Assembly: GCF_043290135.1 (NCBI RefSeq)
Contig: NW_027464603.1
Location: forward strand, 5,185,501 to 5,249,500
Source of the DNA: Rhipicephalus microplus
Taxonomy: Eukaryota; Arthropoda; Arachnida; Ixodida; Ixodidae
Direction: 5' to 3'
Length of the DNA: 64,000 bases
Shown here piece after piece: positions 27,633 through 41,647 of this stretch (position 1 is the stretch's first letter; every line of letters starts with the position of its first letter). The notes under the pieces were generated by a model. That model made no database searches. It worked only from the letters and a program-made list of their open reading frames with translations, and was not told where the DNA came from. The translations under genes and the position numbers were made by a program.

Positions 27633-28577
27633 AGCTAGAAACTTGCAACTAGAAACTCTGCAACTAGAAACTCCACAGCTAGGAACTCCACAACTAGAAA
27701 CTCCACAACTAGAGACTTCACAACTAGAAACTCCATGACTAGAACCTCCACAACTAGAGACTCCACAACTAGAAACTCCACCACTTGAGACTCCATAACT
27801 AAAAATTCCACAACTACGAACCTCACAACTTGAAACTTCACAACTAGAAACTCCACAACTACAGACTCCACAACTACAAACATCACAACTAGAAACTCCA
27901 CAACCAGAAACACCGCAACTAGAAACTCCACAACTAAAAATTCCACAACCAGAGACTCAACAACTAGAGACTCCACAACTAAAAACTCCACAGGTAGAAA
28001 CCCCACAACTAGAAACTCCGCAAATAGAAACCCAGCAACTAGAAACTCCACAACTAGAATCTCTACACCTATTAATTCCACAACTTGAAACTCCACAACT
28101 AGAAACTCCACAACTAGAAACTCCACAACTAGAAACTCTACAACTAGAAACTATGCAACTAGAAACTCCGCAACTAGAAACTCCACAGCTAGAACGTCCG
28201 CAACTGGAAACTCTGCAACTAGAAACTCCGCAATTAGAAACTCCACAGCTAGAAACTCCGCAATTAGAAACTCCACAGCTAGAAACTCCACAACTACAGA
28301 CTCCACAACTAGAGACTGCACAACTAGAGACTCCGCAACTAGAAACTCCACAGCTAGAAACTCCGCAACTAGAAACTCCACAACTAGAGACTCCGCAACT
28401 CTAAACTCCACAATTTGAACTCTGCAACTCGAAACTAGGCAACTAAAAAATCCCCAACTAGAAACTACACAACCTGAATCTCTGCAACTCGAAACTCCTC
28501 AACTACAAAATCCACAACTAGAAACTCCACAACTGGGAACTCCGCAACTAGAAAATCTACAACTAGAAACTCGAAAA

Positions 28578-28844
28578 CTAAAAACTACAACTAGAATCTC
28601 CACAACTAGAAACTCCACAACTAGAAACTCCAAAACTAGAAACTCCACAACTAGACATTTCGCAACTAGAAACTCCACAACAAGACACTCCACAACTAGA
28701 AAAGTCCGCAAGTAGAAACTCCACGACTGGACACTCCACAACTTGAGACTCCGCAATGACAGACTCCGCAACTAGAAACTCTGCACCTAGAAACTGCACA
28801 GCTAGAAACTTGCAACTCGAAACTCTGAACTCGAAACTCCGCAA
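28578..28844. repeat. Block B, copy 6
   Basis: This copy has CACAACAAGACACTCC, which it shares with the copies at 32996 and 42593, grouping these three as one lineage. Confidence 0.82.
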
Positions 28845-30600
28845 CTAGAAACTCCACAGCTAGAAACTCCACAACTAGAAACTCCACAACTAGAGACTCC
28901 ACAACTTGAAACTCCACAACTAAAAACTCCACAACTACAGACTCCACAACTACAAACTTCACAACTAGAAACTCCACAACCAGAAACTCCACAACTAGAA
29001 ACTCCACAACTAGAAATTCCACAACCAGATACTCAACTACTAGAGACTCCACAACTAAAAACTCCACAACTAGAAACTCCACAACTAGAAACTCCGCGAC
29101 TAGAAACCCAGCAACTAGAAACTCCACAACTAGAATCTCCACAGCTATTAATTCCACTACTTGAAACTCCACAACTAGAAACTCCACACCTAGAAACTCC
29201 ACAACTTGAGACTTCGCAACTAGAAACTCGGCAACTAGAAACTCAACAACTAGAAACTCCACAACTAGAAACTACACAACTAGAAACTCCACAACTTGAA
29301 ACACCACAACTAGATACTCCACAACTACAAATTCCACAACTAGAAACTCCTAATTTAGAAACTCCGCAACTTGAAACTCCACAACTAGAAACTCCATAAC
29401 TAGGAACTCCACAACTAGAAACTCCAAAACTACAGACTCCACAACTACAAACTTCACAACTAGAAACTCCACAACCAGAAACTCCGTAACTATAAACTCC
29501 ACAACTAGAAGTTCCACAACCAGAGACTCAACAACTAGAGACTCCACAACTAAAAACTCCACAAATAGAAACTCCACAACTAGACACTCCACAACTAGAA
29601 ACCTAGCAACTAGAAACTCAACACCTATAAATTCTACAACTTGAAACACCACAACTAGAAACGCAACAACTAGAAACTCCACACCTAGAAACTCCGCAAC
29701 TAGAAACTCCACAACTAGAAACTCCACAACTAGAAACTATGCAACTAGAAACTATGCAACTAGAAACTCCGCAACTAAAACTCCACAGCTAGAACGTCCG
29801 CAACTAGAAACTCCGCAACTAGGAACTCCAACGCTAGAAACTCCACAACTAGAAACTCCACAACTAGAATCTCCACAACTAGAGACTCCACAACTTGAAA
29901 CTCCACAACTAAAAACTCCACAGCTACAGACTCCACAACTACAAACTTCACAACTAGAAACTCCACAACCAGAAACTCCACAACTAGAAACTCCACAACT
30001 AGAAATTCCACAACCAGATACTCAACTACTAGAGACTCCACAACTAAAAACTCCACAACTAGAAACTCCACAACTAGAAACTCCACAACTAGAAACTCCG
30101 CGACTAGAAACCCAGCAACTAGAAACTCCACAACTAGAATCTCCACAGCTATTAATTCCACAACTTGAAACTCCACAACTAGAAACTCCACACCTAGAAA
30201 CTCCACAACTTGAGACTTCGCAACTAGAAACTCGGCAACTAGAAACTCAACAACTAGAAACTCCACAACTAGAAACTCCACAACTAGAAACTCCACAACT
30301 TGAAACACCACAACTAGATACTCCACAACTGCAAATTCCACAACTAGAAACTCCAAATTTAGAAACTCCGCAACTTGAAACTCCACAACTAGAAACTCCA
30401 TAACTAGGAACTCCACAACTAGAAACTCCACAACTACAGACTCCACAACTACAAACTTCACAACTAGAAACTCCACAACCAGAAACTCCGCAACTATAAA
30501 CTCCACAACTAGAAGTTCCAACACCAGAGACTCAACAACTAGAGACTCCACAACTAAAAACTCCACAACTAGAAACTCAACAACTAGAAACCTAGCAACT
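28578..30600. repeat. 4.42-kb-offset segment, copy 1
   Basis: It starts at block B and repeats at 32996 with an offset of 4,418 bp (about 4,404 bp from 29.78 kb). It contains the AACCTAGCAACTAG variant twice in tandem near 30590-30610. Confidence 0.8.
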
Positions 30601-31003
30601 AGAAACCTAGCAACTAGAAACTCAACACCTATAATTTCTACAACTTGAAACACCACAACTAGAAACGCAACAACTAGAAACTCCACACCTAGAAACTCCG
30701 CAACTAGAAACTCCACAACTAGAAACTCCACAACTAGAAACTATGCAACTAGAAACTCCGCAACTAGAAACTCCATAACTAGAGACCCCACAACTAGAAA
30801 CTCCATGACTAGAAACTCCACAATTAGAAACTCCACAACTTGAGACTTTGCAACTAGAAACTCGGCAACTACAAATTCCACAACTAGAAACTCCACAACT
30901 AGAGACTCCATAACCAGGAACTCCACAACTAGAAACTCCACAACTACAGACTCCACAACTACAGACTCCACAACTAGAAACTCCACAGCTAGAGACTCCA
31001 CAA

Positions 31004-31285
31004 CTAGAAACTCTCCACAACTACGAACTCCACATCTACGAACCCGACAACTAGAAACTCCACAACTAAAAACTCCGCAACTAGAAACTCCACAACTGGA
31101 AACACCACAACTAGAATCTCCACAACTTGAAACTCCACAACTACGAACCTCACAACTAGAAACTCCACAACTACAAACTCCACAACTTGAGACACCGCAA
31201 CTAGAAATCTACAACTAGAAACTCGGAAACCAGAAAGTACAAATAGAAACTGCACAACTAGAAACTCCACACCTATAAATTCCAC
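31004..31285. repeat. Block C, copy 5
   Basis: This copy is of the CACATCTACGAACCCG lineage and is followed by block D at 31363 in the usual spacing. Confidence 0.83.
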
Positions 31286-31362
31286 AACTTAAAACTCCAC
31301 AACTAGAAACTCCACAACTAGGAACTCCGCAACTAGAAAATCTACAACTAGAAACTTGAAAA

Positions 31363-31584
31363 CTAAAATATCAAACTAGAAACACCACAACTAGAAACTC
31401 CACAACTAGAAACTCTACAACTAGACACTTCGCAACTAGAAACTCCACAACTAGAGACTTCACAACTAGAAAACTCCACAACTATAAACTCCACGGCTAG
31501 ACACTCCCCAACTTGAGACTCCGCAACGACAGACTCCGCAACTAGAAACTCTGCAACTAGAAACTCCGAAAGTAGAAACTCCAC
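31363..31584. repeat. Block D, copy 7
   Basis: This is the counterpart of copy 5 at +6,556 bp, with GACTCCGCAACGACAG where copy 5 has GACTCCACAACGACAG. Confidence 0.82.
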
Positions 31585-32995
31585 AGCTAGAAACTTGCAA
31601 CTAGAAACTCTGCAACTAGAAACTCCACAGCTAGAAACTCCACAACTAGAAACTCCACAACTAGAGACTCCACAACTAGAAACTCCATGACTAGAACCTC
31701 CACAACTAGAGACTCCACAACAAGAAACTCCACAACTTAAGACTCCACAACTAGAAATTCCACAACTATGAACCTCACAACTTGAAACTCCACAACTAGA
31801 AACTCCACAGCAACAGACTCCACAACTAGAAACTCCACAACCAGAAACTCCGCAACTATAAACTCCACAACTAGAAGTTCCACAACCAGAGACTCAACAA
31901 CTAGAGACTCCACAACTAGAGACTCCACAACTAAAAACTCCACAGCCAGAAACTCCACAACTAGAAACTCCACAACTAGAAATTCCGCAAATAGAAACCC
32001 AGCAACTAGAAACTCCACAACTAGAATCTCCACACCTATTAATTCCACAACTTGAAACTCCACAACTAGAAACTCCGCAACTAGAAACTCCACACCTAGA
32101 AACTCCGCAACTAGAAACTCCACAACTAGAAACTCCAAAACTAGAAACTCCACAACTTGAAACACCACAACTAGATACTCCACAACTACAAATTCCACAA
32201 CTAGAAACTCCAAATTTAGAAACTCCGCCACTTGAAACTCCACAACTAGAAACTCCATAACTAGGAACTCCACAACTAGAAACTCCACAACTACAGACTC
32301 CACAACTACAAACATCACAACTAGAAACTCCACAACCAGAAACTCCGCAATTATAAACTCCACAACTAGAAGTTCCACAACCAGAGACTCAACAACTAGA
32401 GACTCCACAACTAAAAACTCCACAACTAGAAACTCCACAACTAGAAACTCCACAACTAGAAACCCAGCAACTAGAAACTCAACATCTATAAATTCTACAA
32501 CTTGAAACACCACAACTAGAAACGCAAAAACTAGAAACTCCACACCTAGAAACTCCGCAGCTAGAAACTCCACAACTAGAAACTCCACAACTAGAAACTC
32601 CACAACTAGAAACTATGCAACTAGAAACTCCGCAACTAGAAACTCCACAGCTAGAACGTCCGCAACTAGAAACTCTGCAACTAGAAACTCCGCAACTAGA
32701 AACTCCAATGCTAGAAAGTCCACAACTAGAAACTCCACAACTAGAATCTCCACAACTAGAGACTCCACAACTAGAGACTCCGCAACTAGAAACTCCACAA
32801 CTAGAGACTCCGCAACTATAAACTCCACAACTTGAAACTCTGCAACTCGAAACTCTGCAACTAGAAAATTCCCAACTAGAAACTACACAACTACAATCTC
32901 CGCAACTCGAAACTACGCAACTACTAAATTCACAACTAGAAACTCCACAACTGGGAACTCCGCAACTAGAAAATCTACAACTAGAAACTCGAAAA

Positions 32996-33262
32996 CTAAA
33001 AACTACAACTAGAATCTCCACAACTAGAAACTCCACAACTAGAAACTCCAAAACTAGAAACTCCACAACTACACATTTCGCAACTAGAAACTCCACAACA
33101 AGACACTCCACAACTAGAAAACTCCGCAACTAGAAACTCCACGACTGGACACTCCACAACTTGAGACTCCGCAATGACAGACTCCGCAACTAGAAACTCT
33201 GCACCTAGAAACTGCAAAGCTAGAAACTTGCAACTCGAAACTCTGCACTCGAAACTCCGCAA
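32996..33262. repeat. Block B, copy 7
   Basis: The right-hand landmark is CTCTGCACTCG rather than CTCTGAACTCG, and GCAAAGCTAG replaces GCACAGCTAG. It begins exactly at a junction between two segment types. Confidence 0.82.
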
Positions 33263-35024
33263 CTAGAAACTCCACAGCTAGAAACTCCACAACTAGAAAC
33301 TCCACAACTAGAGACTCCACAACTTGAAACTCCACAACTAAAAACTCCACAACTACAGACTCCACAACTACAAACTTCACAACTAGAAACTCCACAACCA
33401 GAAACTCCACAACTAGAAACTCCACAACTAGAAATTCCACAACCAGATACTCAACTACTAGAGACTCCACAACTAAAAACTCCACAACTAGAAACTCCAC
33501 AACTAGAAACTCCACAACTAGAAACTCCGCGACTAGAAACCCAGCAACTAGAAACTCCACAACTAGAATCTCCACAGCTATTAATTCCACAACTTGAAAC
33601 TCCACAACTAGAAACTCCACACCTAGAAACTCCACAACTTGAGACTTCGCAACTAGAAACTCGGCAACTAGAAACTCAACAACTAGAAACTACACTACTA
33701 GAAACTCCACAACTTGAAACACCACAACTAGATACTCCACAACTACAAATTGCACAACTAGAAACTCCTAATTTAGAAACTCCGCAACTTGAAACTCCAC
33801 AACTAGAAACTCCATAACTAGGAACTCCACAACTAGAAACTCCAAAACTACAGACTCCACAACTACAAACTTCACAACTAGAAACTCCACAACCAGAAAC
33901 TCCGCAACTATAAACTCCACAACTAGAAGTTCCACAACCAGAGACTCAACAACTAGAGACTCCACAACTAAAAACTCCACAAATAGAAACTCCACAACTA
34001 GAAACTCCACAACTAGAAACCTAGCAACTAGAAACTCAACACCTATAAATTCTACAACTTGAAACACCACAGCTAGAAACGCAACAACTAGAAACTCCAC
34101 ACCTAGAAACTCCGCAACTAGAAACTCCACAACTAGAAACTCCACAACTAGAAACTATGCAACTAGAAACTCCGCAACTAAAAACTCCACAGCTAGAACG
34201 TCCGCAACTAGAAACTCCGCAACTAGGAACTCCAACGCTAGAAACTCCACAACTAGAAACTCCACAACTAGAATCTCCACAACTAGAGACTCCACAACTT
34301 GAAACTCCACAACTAAAAACTCCACAGCTACAGACTCCACAACTACAAACTTCACAACTAGAGACTCCACAACCAGAAACTCCACAACTAGAAACTCCAC
34401 AACTAGAAATTCCACAACCAGATACTCAACTACTAGAGACTCCACAACTAAAAACTCCACAACTAGAAACTCCACAACTAGAAACTCCACAACTAGAAAC
34501 TCCGCGACTAGAAACCCAGCAACTAGAAACTCCACAACTAGAATCTCCACAGCTATTAATTCCACAACTTGAAACTCCACAACTAGAAACTCCACACCTA
34601 GAAACTCCACAACTTGAGACTTCGCAACTAGAAACTCGGCAACTAGAAACTCAACAACTAGAAACTCCACAACTAGAAACTCCACAACTAGAAACTCCAC
34701 AACTTGAAACACCACAACTAGATACTCCACAACTACAAATTCCACAACTAGAAACTCCAAATTTAGAAACTCCGCAACTTGAAACTCCACAACTAGAAAC
34801 TCCATAACTAGGAACTCCACAACTAGAAACTCCACAACTACAGACTCCACAACTACAAACTTCACAACTAGAAACTCCACAACCAGAAACTCCGCAACTA
34901 TAAACTCCACAACTAGAAGTTCCACAACCAGAGACTCAACAACTAGAGACTCCACAACTAAAAACTCCACAACTAGAAACTCCACAACTAGAAACTCCAC
35001 AACTAGAAACCTAGCAACTAGAAA
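32996..35024. repeat. 4.42-kb-offset segment, copy 2
   Basis: This is the partner of 28578-30600. Further copies of the same type start at 42593 and 50617. It ends with a single AACCTAGCAACTAG variant, followed by CTATGCAACTAG, and runs straight into the 3,653-bp repeat pair. Confidence 0.8.
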
Positions 35025-35362
35025 CTATGCAACTAGAAACTCCGCAACTAGAAACTCCATAACTAGAGACCCCACAACTAGAAACTCCATGACTAGAAAC
35101 TCCACAATTAGAAACTCCACAACTTGAGACTTTGCAACTAGAAACTCGGCAACTAGAAACTCAACAACTAGAAACTCCACAACTAGAAACTTCACAACTT
35201 GAAACACCACAACTAGATACTCCGCAACTACAAATTCCACAACTAGAAACTCCACAACTAGAGACTCCATAACCAGGAACTCCACAACTAGAAACTCCAC
35301 AACTACAGACTCCACAACTACAGACTCCACAACTAGAAACTCCACAGCTAGAGACTCCACAA

Positions 35363-35644
35363 CTAGAAACTCTCCACAACTACGAACTCCACATCTACGA
35401 ACCCGACAACTAGAAACTCCACAACTAAAAACTCCGCAACTAGAAACTCCACAACTGGAAACACCACAACTAGAATCTCCACAACTTGAAACTCCACAAC
35501 TACGAACCTCACAACTAGAAACTCCACAACTACAAACTCCACAACTTGAGACACCGCAACTAGAAATCTACAACTAGAAACTCGGAAACCAGAAAGTACA
35601 AATAGAAACTGCACAACTAGAAACTCCACACCTATAAATTCCAC
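35363..35644. repeat. Block C, copy 6, next to a deletion junction
   Basis: The usual block D is missing after it. About 30 bp beyond its end, at about 35676, the sequence jumps to AACTATAAACTCCACAACTA, the type that lies about 540 bp further on in the 31-kb copy. Confidence 0.83.
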
Positions 35645-36801
35645 AACTTAAAACTCCACAACTAGAAACTCCACAACTATAAACTCCACAACTAGAAGTT
35701 CCACAACCAGAGACTCAACAACTAGAGACTCCACAACTAGAGACTCCACAACTAAAAACTCCACAGCCAGAAACTCCACAACTAGAAACTCCACAACTAG
35801 AAATTCCGCAAATAGAAACCCAGCAACTAGAAACTCCACAACTAGAATCTCCACACCTATTAATTCCACAACTTGAAACTCCACAACTAGAAACTCCGCA
35901 ACTAGAAACTCCACACCTAGAAACTCCGCAACTAGAAACTCCACAACTAGAAACTCCAAAACTAGAAACTCCACAACTTGAAACACCACAACTAGATACT
36001 CCACAACTACAAATTCCACAACTAGAAACTCCAAATTTAGAAACTCCGCCACTTGAAACTCCACAACTAGAAACTCCATAACTAGGAACTCCACAACTAG
36101 AAACTCCACAACTACAGACTCCACAACTACAAACATCACAACTAGAAACTCCACAACCAGGAACTCCGCAACTATAAACTCCACAACTAGAAGTTCCACA
36201 ACCAGAGACTCAACAACTAGAGACTCCACAACTAAAAACTCCACAACTAGAAACTCCACAACTAGAAACTCCACAACTAGAAACCCAGCAACTAGAAACT
36301 CAACATCTATAAATTCTACAACTTGAAACACCACAACTAGAAACGCAAAAACTAGAAACTCCACACCTAGAAACTCCGCAACTAGAAACTCCACAACTAG
36401 AAACTCCACAACTAGAAACTCCACAACTAGAAACTATGCAACTAGAAACTCCGCAACTAGAAACTCCACAGCTAGAACGTCCGCAACTAGAAACTCTGCA
36501 ACTAGAAACTCCGCAACTAGAAACTCCAATGCTAGAAAGTCCACAACTAGAAACTCCACAACTAGAATCTCCACAACTAGAGACTCCGCAACTAGAAACT
36601 CCACAACTAGAGACTCCGCAACTATAAACTCCACAACTTGAAACTCTGCAACTCGAAACTCTGCAACTAGAAAATTCCCAACTAGAAACTACACAACTAC
36701 AATCTCCGCAACTCGAAACTACGCAACTACTGAATTCACAACTAGAAACTCCACAACTGGGAACTCCGCAAATAGAAAATCTACAACTAGAATCTCGAAA
36801 A

Positions 36802-37216
36802 CTAAAAACTCCAACTAGAAACTCGACAACTAGAAACTCCACAACTAGACACTTCGCAACTAGAAACTCCACAACTAGACATTCCAAAACTAGAAAACTC
36901 TGCAACTAGAAACTGCACGAATAGACACTCCAAAACTTGAGACTCCGCATGGACAGACTTCGCAACTAGAAACTCTGCAACTAGAAACTGCACAGCTAGA
37001 AACTTGCAACTGGAAACTCTGCAACTAAAACTCCGCAACTAGAAACTCCACAGCTAGAAACTCCACAACTAGAAACTCCATAACTAGAGACTCCACAACT
37101 AGAAACTCCATGACTAGAAACTCCACAATTAGAAACTCCACAACTTGAGACTTTGCAACTAGAAACTCGGCAACTAGAAACTCAAGAACTAGTAACTCCA
37201 CAACTAGAAACTTCAC
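36802..37216. repeat. Block A, copy 5
   Basis: It carries the private GCATGGACAG and GAACTAGTAACTCC variants, which are shared only with copy 6 among the A blocks and mark the 3,653-bp duplication. Confidence 0.88.
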
Positions 37217-37772
37217 AACTAGAAACTACACAACTTGAAACACCACAACTAGATACTCCGCAACTACAAATTCCACAACTAGAAACTCCACAACTAGAAA
37301 CTCCATAACTAGAAACTCCACAACTAGAAACTCCACAACTAGAGACTCCATAACTAGGAACTCCACAACTGGAAACTCCACAACTACTGACTCCACAACT
37401 ACAGACTCCACAATTAGAAACTCCACAGCTAGAGACTCAACAACTAGAAACTCTCCACAACTACGAACCCCTCAACTACGAACCCAACCACTAGAAACTC
37501 CACAACTAAACACTCCACAACTAGAAACTCCACAACATAAGACTTCGCAACTAGAAACTCCACAACTAGAAACTACACAACTAGAAACTCCACAACTTGA
37601 GACTCCGCAACTAGAAATCTACAACTAGAAACTCGAAAACTAAAAAGTCCAACTGGAAACTGCACAACTAGAAACTCCACACCTATAAATTCCACAACCT
37701 AAAACTCCACAACTAGAAACTCCACAACTAGGAACTGCGCAACTAGAAAATCTACAACTAGAAACTTGAAAA

Positions 37773-37994
37773 CTAAAAAATCCAACTAGAAACACCACAA
37801 CTAGAAACTCCGCAACTAGAAACTCCACAACTAGACACTTCGCAACTAGAAACTCCACAACTAGAGACTTCACAACTAGAAAACTCCGCCACTAGAAACT
37901 CCACGACTAGACACTCCCCAACTTGAGACTCCGCAACGACAGACTCCGCAACTAGAAACTCTGCAACTAGAAACTCTGAAAGTAGAAACTCCAC
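37773..37994. repeat. Block D, copy 8
   Basis: The right landmark is CTCTGAAAGTAG rather than CTCCGAAAGTAG, shared only with copy 9. Confidence 0.83.
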
Positions 37995-39015
37995 AGCTAG
38001 AAACTTGCAACTAGAAACTCTGCAACTAGAAACTCCACAGCTAGGAACTCCACAACTAGAAACTCCACAACTAGAGACTTCACAACTAGAAACTCCATGA
38101 CTAGAACCTCCACAACTAGAGACTCCACAACTAGAAACTCCACCACTTGAGACTCCATAACTAAAAATTCCACAACTACGAACCTCACAACTTGAAACTC
38201 CACAACTAGAAACTCCACAACTACAGACTCCACAACTACAAACATCACAACTAGAAACTCCACAACCAGAAACTCCGCAACTAGAAACTCCACAACTAGA
38301 AATTCCACAACCAGAGACTCAACAACTAGAGACTCCACAACTAAAAACTCCACAGGTAGAAACCTCACAACTAGAAACTCCGCAAATAGAAACCCAGCAA
38401 ATAGAAACTCCACAACTAGAATCTCTACACCTATTAATTCCACAACTTGAAACTCCACAACTAGAAACTCCACAACTAGAAACTCCACAACTAGAAACTC
38501 TACAACTAGAAACTATGCAACTAGAAACTCCGCAACTAGAAACTCCACAGCTAGAACGTCCGCAACTAGAAACTCTGCAACTAGAAACTCCGCAATTAGA
38601 AACTCCACAGCTAGAAACTCCGCAATTAGATACTCCACAGCTAGAAACTCCACAACTACAGACTCCACAACTAGAGACTGCACAACTAGAGACTCCGCAA
38701 CTAGAAACTCCATAACTAGAGACCCCACAACTAGAAACTCCATGACTAGAAACTCCACAATTAGAAACTCCACAACTTGAGACTTTGCAACTAGAAACTC
38801 GGCAACTAGAAACTCAACAACTAGAAACTCCACAACTAGAAACTTCACAACTTGAAACACCACAACTAGATACTCCGCAACTACAAATTCCACAACTAGA
38901 AACTCCACAACTAGAGACTCCATAACCAGGAACTCCACAACTAGAAACTCCACAACTACAGACTCCACAACTACAGACTCCACAACTAGAAACTCCACAG
39001 CTAGAGACTCCACAA

Positions 39016-39297
39016 CTAGAAACTCTCCACAACTACGAACTCCACATCTACGAACCCGACAACTAGAAACTCCACAACTAAAAACTCCGCAACTAGAAAC
39101 TCCACAACTGGAAACACCACAACTAGAATCTCCACAACTTGAAACTCCACAACTACGAACCTCACAACTAGAAACTCCACAACTACAAACTCCACAACTT
39201 GAGACACCGCAACTAGAAATCTACAACTAGAAACTCGGAAACCAGAAAGTACAAATAGAAACTGCACAACTAGAAACTCCACACCTATAAATTCCAC
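39016..39297. repeat. Block C, copy 7
   Basis: This is the counterpart of copy 6 at +3,653 bp with the same deletion junction to its right. Confidence 0.83.
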
Positions 39298-40454
39298 AAC
39301 TTAAAACTCCACAACTAGAAACTCCACAACTATAAACTCCACAACTAGAAGTTCCACAACCAGAGACTCAACAACTAGAGACTCCACAACTAGAGACTCC
39401 ACAACTAAAAACTCCACAGCCAGAAACTCCACAACTAGAAACTCCACAACTAGAAATTCCGCAAATAGAAACCCAGCAACTAGAAACTCCACAACTAGAA
39501 TCTCCACACCTATTAATTCCACAACTTGAAACTCCACAACTAGAAACTCCGCAACTAGAAACTCCACACCTAGAAACTCCGCAACTAGAAACTCCACAAC
39601 TAGAAACTCCAAAACTAGAAACTCCACAACTTGAAACACCACAACTAGATACTCCACAACTACAAATTCCACAACTAGAAACTCCAAATTTAGAAACTCC
39701 GCCACTTGAAACTCCACAACTAGAAACTCCATAACTAGGAACTCCACAACTAGAAACTCCACAACTACAGACTCCACAACTACAAACATCACAACTAGAA
39801 ACTCCACAACCAGGAACTCCGCAACTATAAACTCCACAACTAGAAGTTCCACAACCAGAGACTCAACAACTAGAGACTCCACAACTAAAAACTCCACAAC
39901 TAGAAACTCCACAACTAGAAACTCCACAACTAGAAACCCAGCAACTAGAAACTCAACATCTATAAATTCTACAACTTGAAACACCACAACTAGAAACGCA
40001 AAAACTAGAAACTCCACACCTAGAAACTCCGCAACTAGAAACTCCACAACTAGAAACTCCACAACTAGAAACTCCACAACTAGAAACTATGCAACTAGAA
40101 ACTCCGCAACTAGAAACTCCACAGCTAGAACGTCCGCAACTAGAAACTCTGCAACTAGAAACTCCGCAACTAGAAACTCCAATGCTAGAAAGTCCACAAC
40201 TAGAAACTCCACAACTAGAATCTCCACAACTAGAGACTCCGCAACTAGAAACTCCACAACTAGAGACTCCGCAACTATAAACTCCACAACTTGAAACTCT
40301 GCAACTCGAAACTCTGCAACTAGAAAATTCCCAACTAGAAACTACACAACTACAATCTCCGCAACTCGAAACTACGCAACTACTGAATTCACAACTAGAA
40401 ACTCCACAACTGGGAACTCCGCAAATAGAAAATCTACAACTAGAATCTCGAAAA

Positions 40455-40869
40455 CTAAAAACTCCAACTAGAAACTCGACAACTAGAAACTCCACAACTA
40501 GACACTTCGCAACTAGAAACTCCACAACTAGACATTCCAAAACTAGAAAACTCTGCAACTAGAAACTGCACGAATAGACACTCCAAAACTTGAGACTCCG
40601 CATGGACAGACTTCGCAACTAGAAACTCTGCAACTAGAAACTGCACAGCTAGAAACTTGCAACTGGAAACTCTGCAACTAAAACTCCGCAACTAGAAACT
40701 CCACAGCTAGAAACTCCACAACTAGAAACTCCATAACTAGAGACTCCACAACTAGAAACTCCATGACTAGAAACTCCACAATTAGAAACTCCACAACTTG
40801 AGACTTTGCAACTAGAAACTCGGCAACTAGAAACTCAAGAACTAGTAACTCCACAACTAGAAACTTCAC
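40455..40869. repeat. Block A, copy 6
   Basis: No difference from copy 5 was seen; it lies exactly 3,653 bp further on. Confidence 0.88.
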
Positions 40870-41425
40870 AACTAGAAACTACACAACTTGAAACACCACA
40901 ACTAGATACTCCGCAACTACAAATTCCACAACTAGAAACTCCACAACTAGAAACTCCATAACTAGAAACTCCACAACTAGAAACTCCACAACTAGAGACT
41001 CCATAACTAGGAACTCCACAACTGGAAACTCCACAACTACTGACTCCACAACTACAGACTCCACAATTAGAAACTCCACAGCTAGAGACTCAACAACTAG
41101 AAACTCTCCACAACTACGAACCCCTCAACTACGAACCCAACCACTAGAAACTCCACAACTAAACACTCCACAACTAGAAACTCCACAACATAAGACTTCG
41201 CAACTAGAAACTCCACAACTAGAAACTACACAACTAGAAACTCCACAACTTGAGACTCCGCAACTAGAAATCTACAACTAGAAACTCGAAAACTAAAAAG
41301 TCCAACTGGAAACTGCACAACTAGAAACTCCACACCTATAAATTCCACAACCTAAAACTCCACAACTAGAAACTCCACAACTAGGAACTGCGCAACTAGA
41401 AAATCTACAACTAGAAACTTGAAAA

Positions 41426-41647
41426 CTAAAAAATCCAACTAGAAACACCACAACTAGAAACTCCGCAACTAGAAACTCCACAACTAGACACTTCGCAACT
41501 AGAAACTCCACAACTAGAGACTTCACAACTAGAAAACTCCGCCACTAGAAACTCCACGACTAGACACTCCCCAACTTGAGACTCCGCAACGACAGACTCC
41601 GCAACTAGAAACTCTGCAACTAGAAACTCTGAAAGTAGAAACTCCAC
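41426..41647. repeat. Block D, copy 9
   Basis: This copy lies 3,653 bp after copy 8 and shares its CTCTGAAAGTAG variant. Confidence 0.83.

Larger units (their letters stand above)
26440..30731. repeat. 14-kb-offset segment, copy 1
   Basis: It runs from block A (26440) through D (27411) and B (28578). It matches 40455-44642 at an offset of 14,015 bp, falling to 13,985, 13,925 and 13,911 bp toward the right as monomer-multiple deletions accumulate in copy 2. Confidence 0.82.
30771..32995. repeat. 6.56-kb-offset segment, copy 2
   Basis: This is the partner of 24140-26439 with blocks C (31004) and D (31363). It ends at about 32996, where it switches from a block-A context (copy 1) to a block-B context, an exchange junction between two higher-order repeat types. 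Confidence 0.82.
35055..38707. repeat. 3,653-bp tandem duplication, copy 1
   Basis: Every landmark recurs at exactly +3,653 bp: the CTCCATAACTAGAGACCCC start (35055, 38708), block C (35363), block A (36802), block D (37773), and the private variants GAATTC (36732, 40385) and GCATGGACAG (about 36948, 40601). Translations of the landmark stretches are identical in both units, and the first ~350 bases compared directly show no difference. Relative to 30771 onward it lacks about 538 bp between block C and the next segment, including a block D. Confidence 0.93.
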
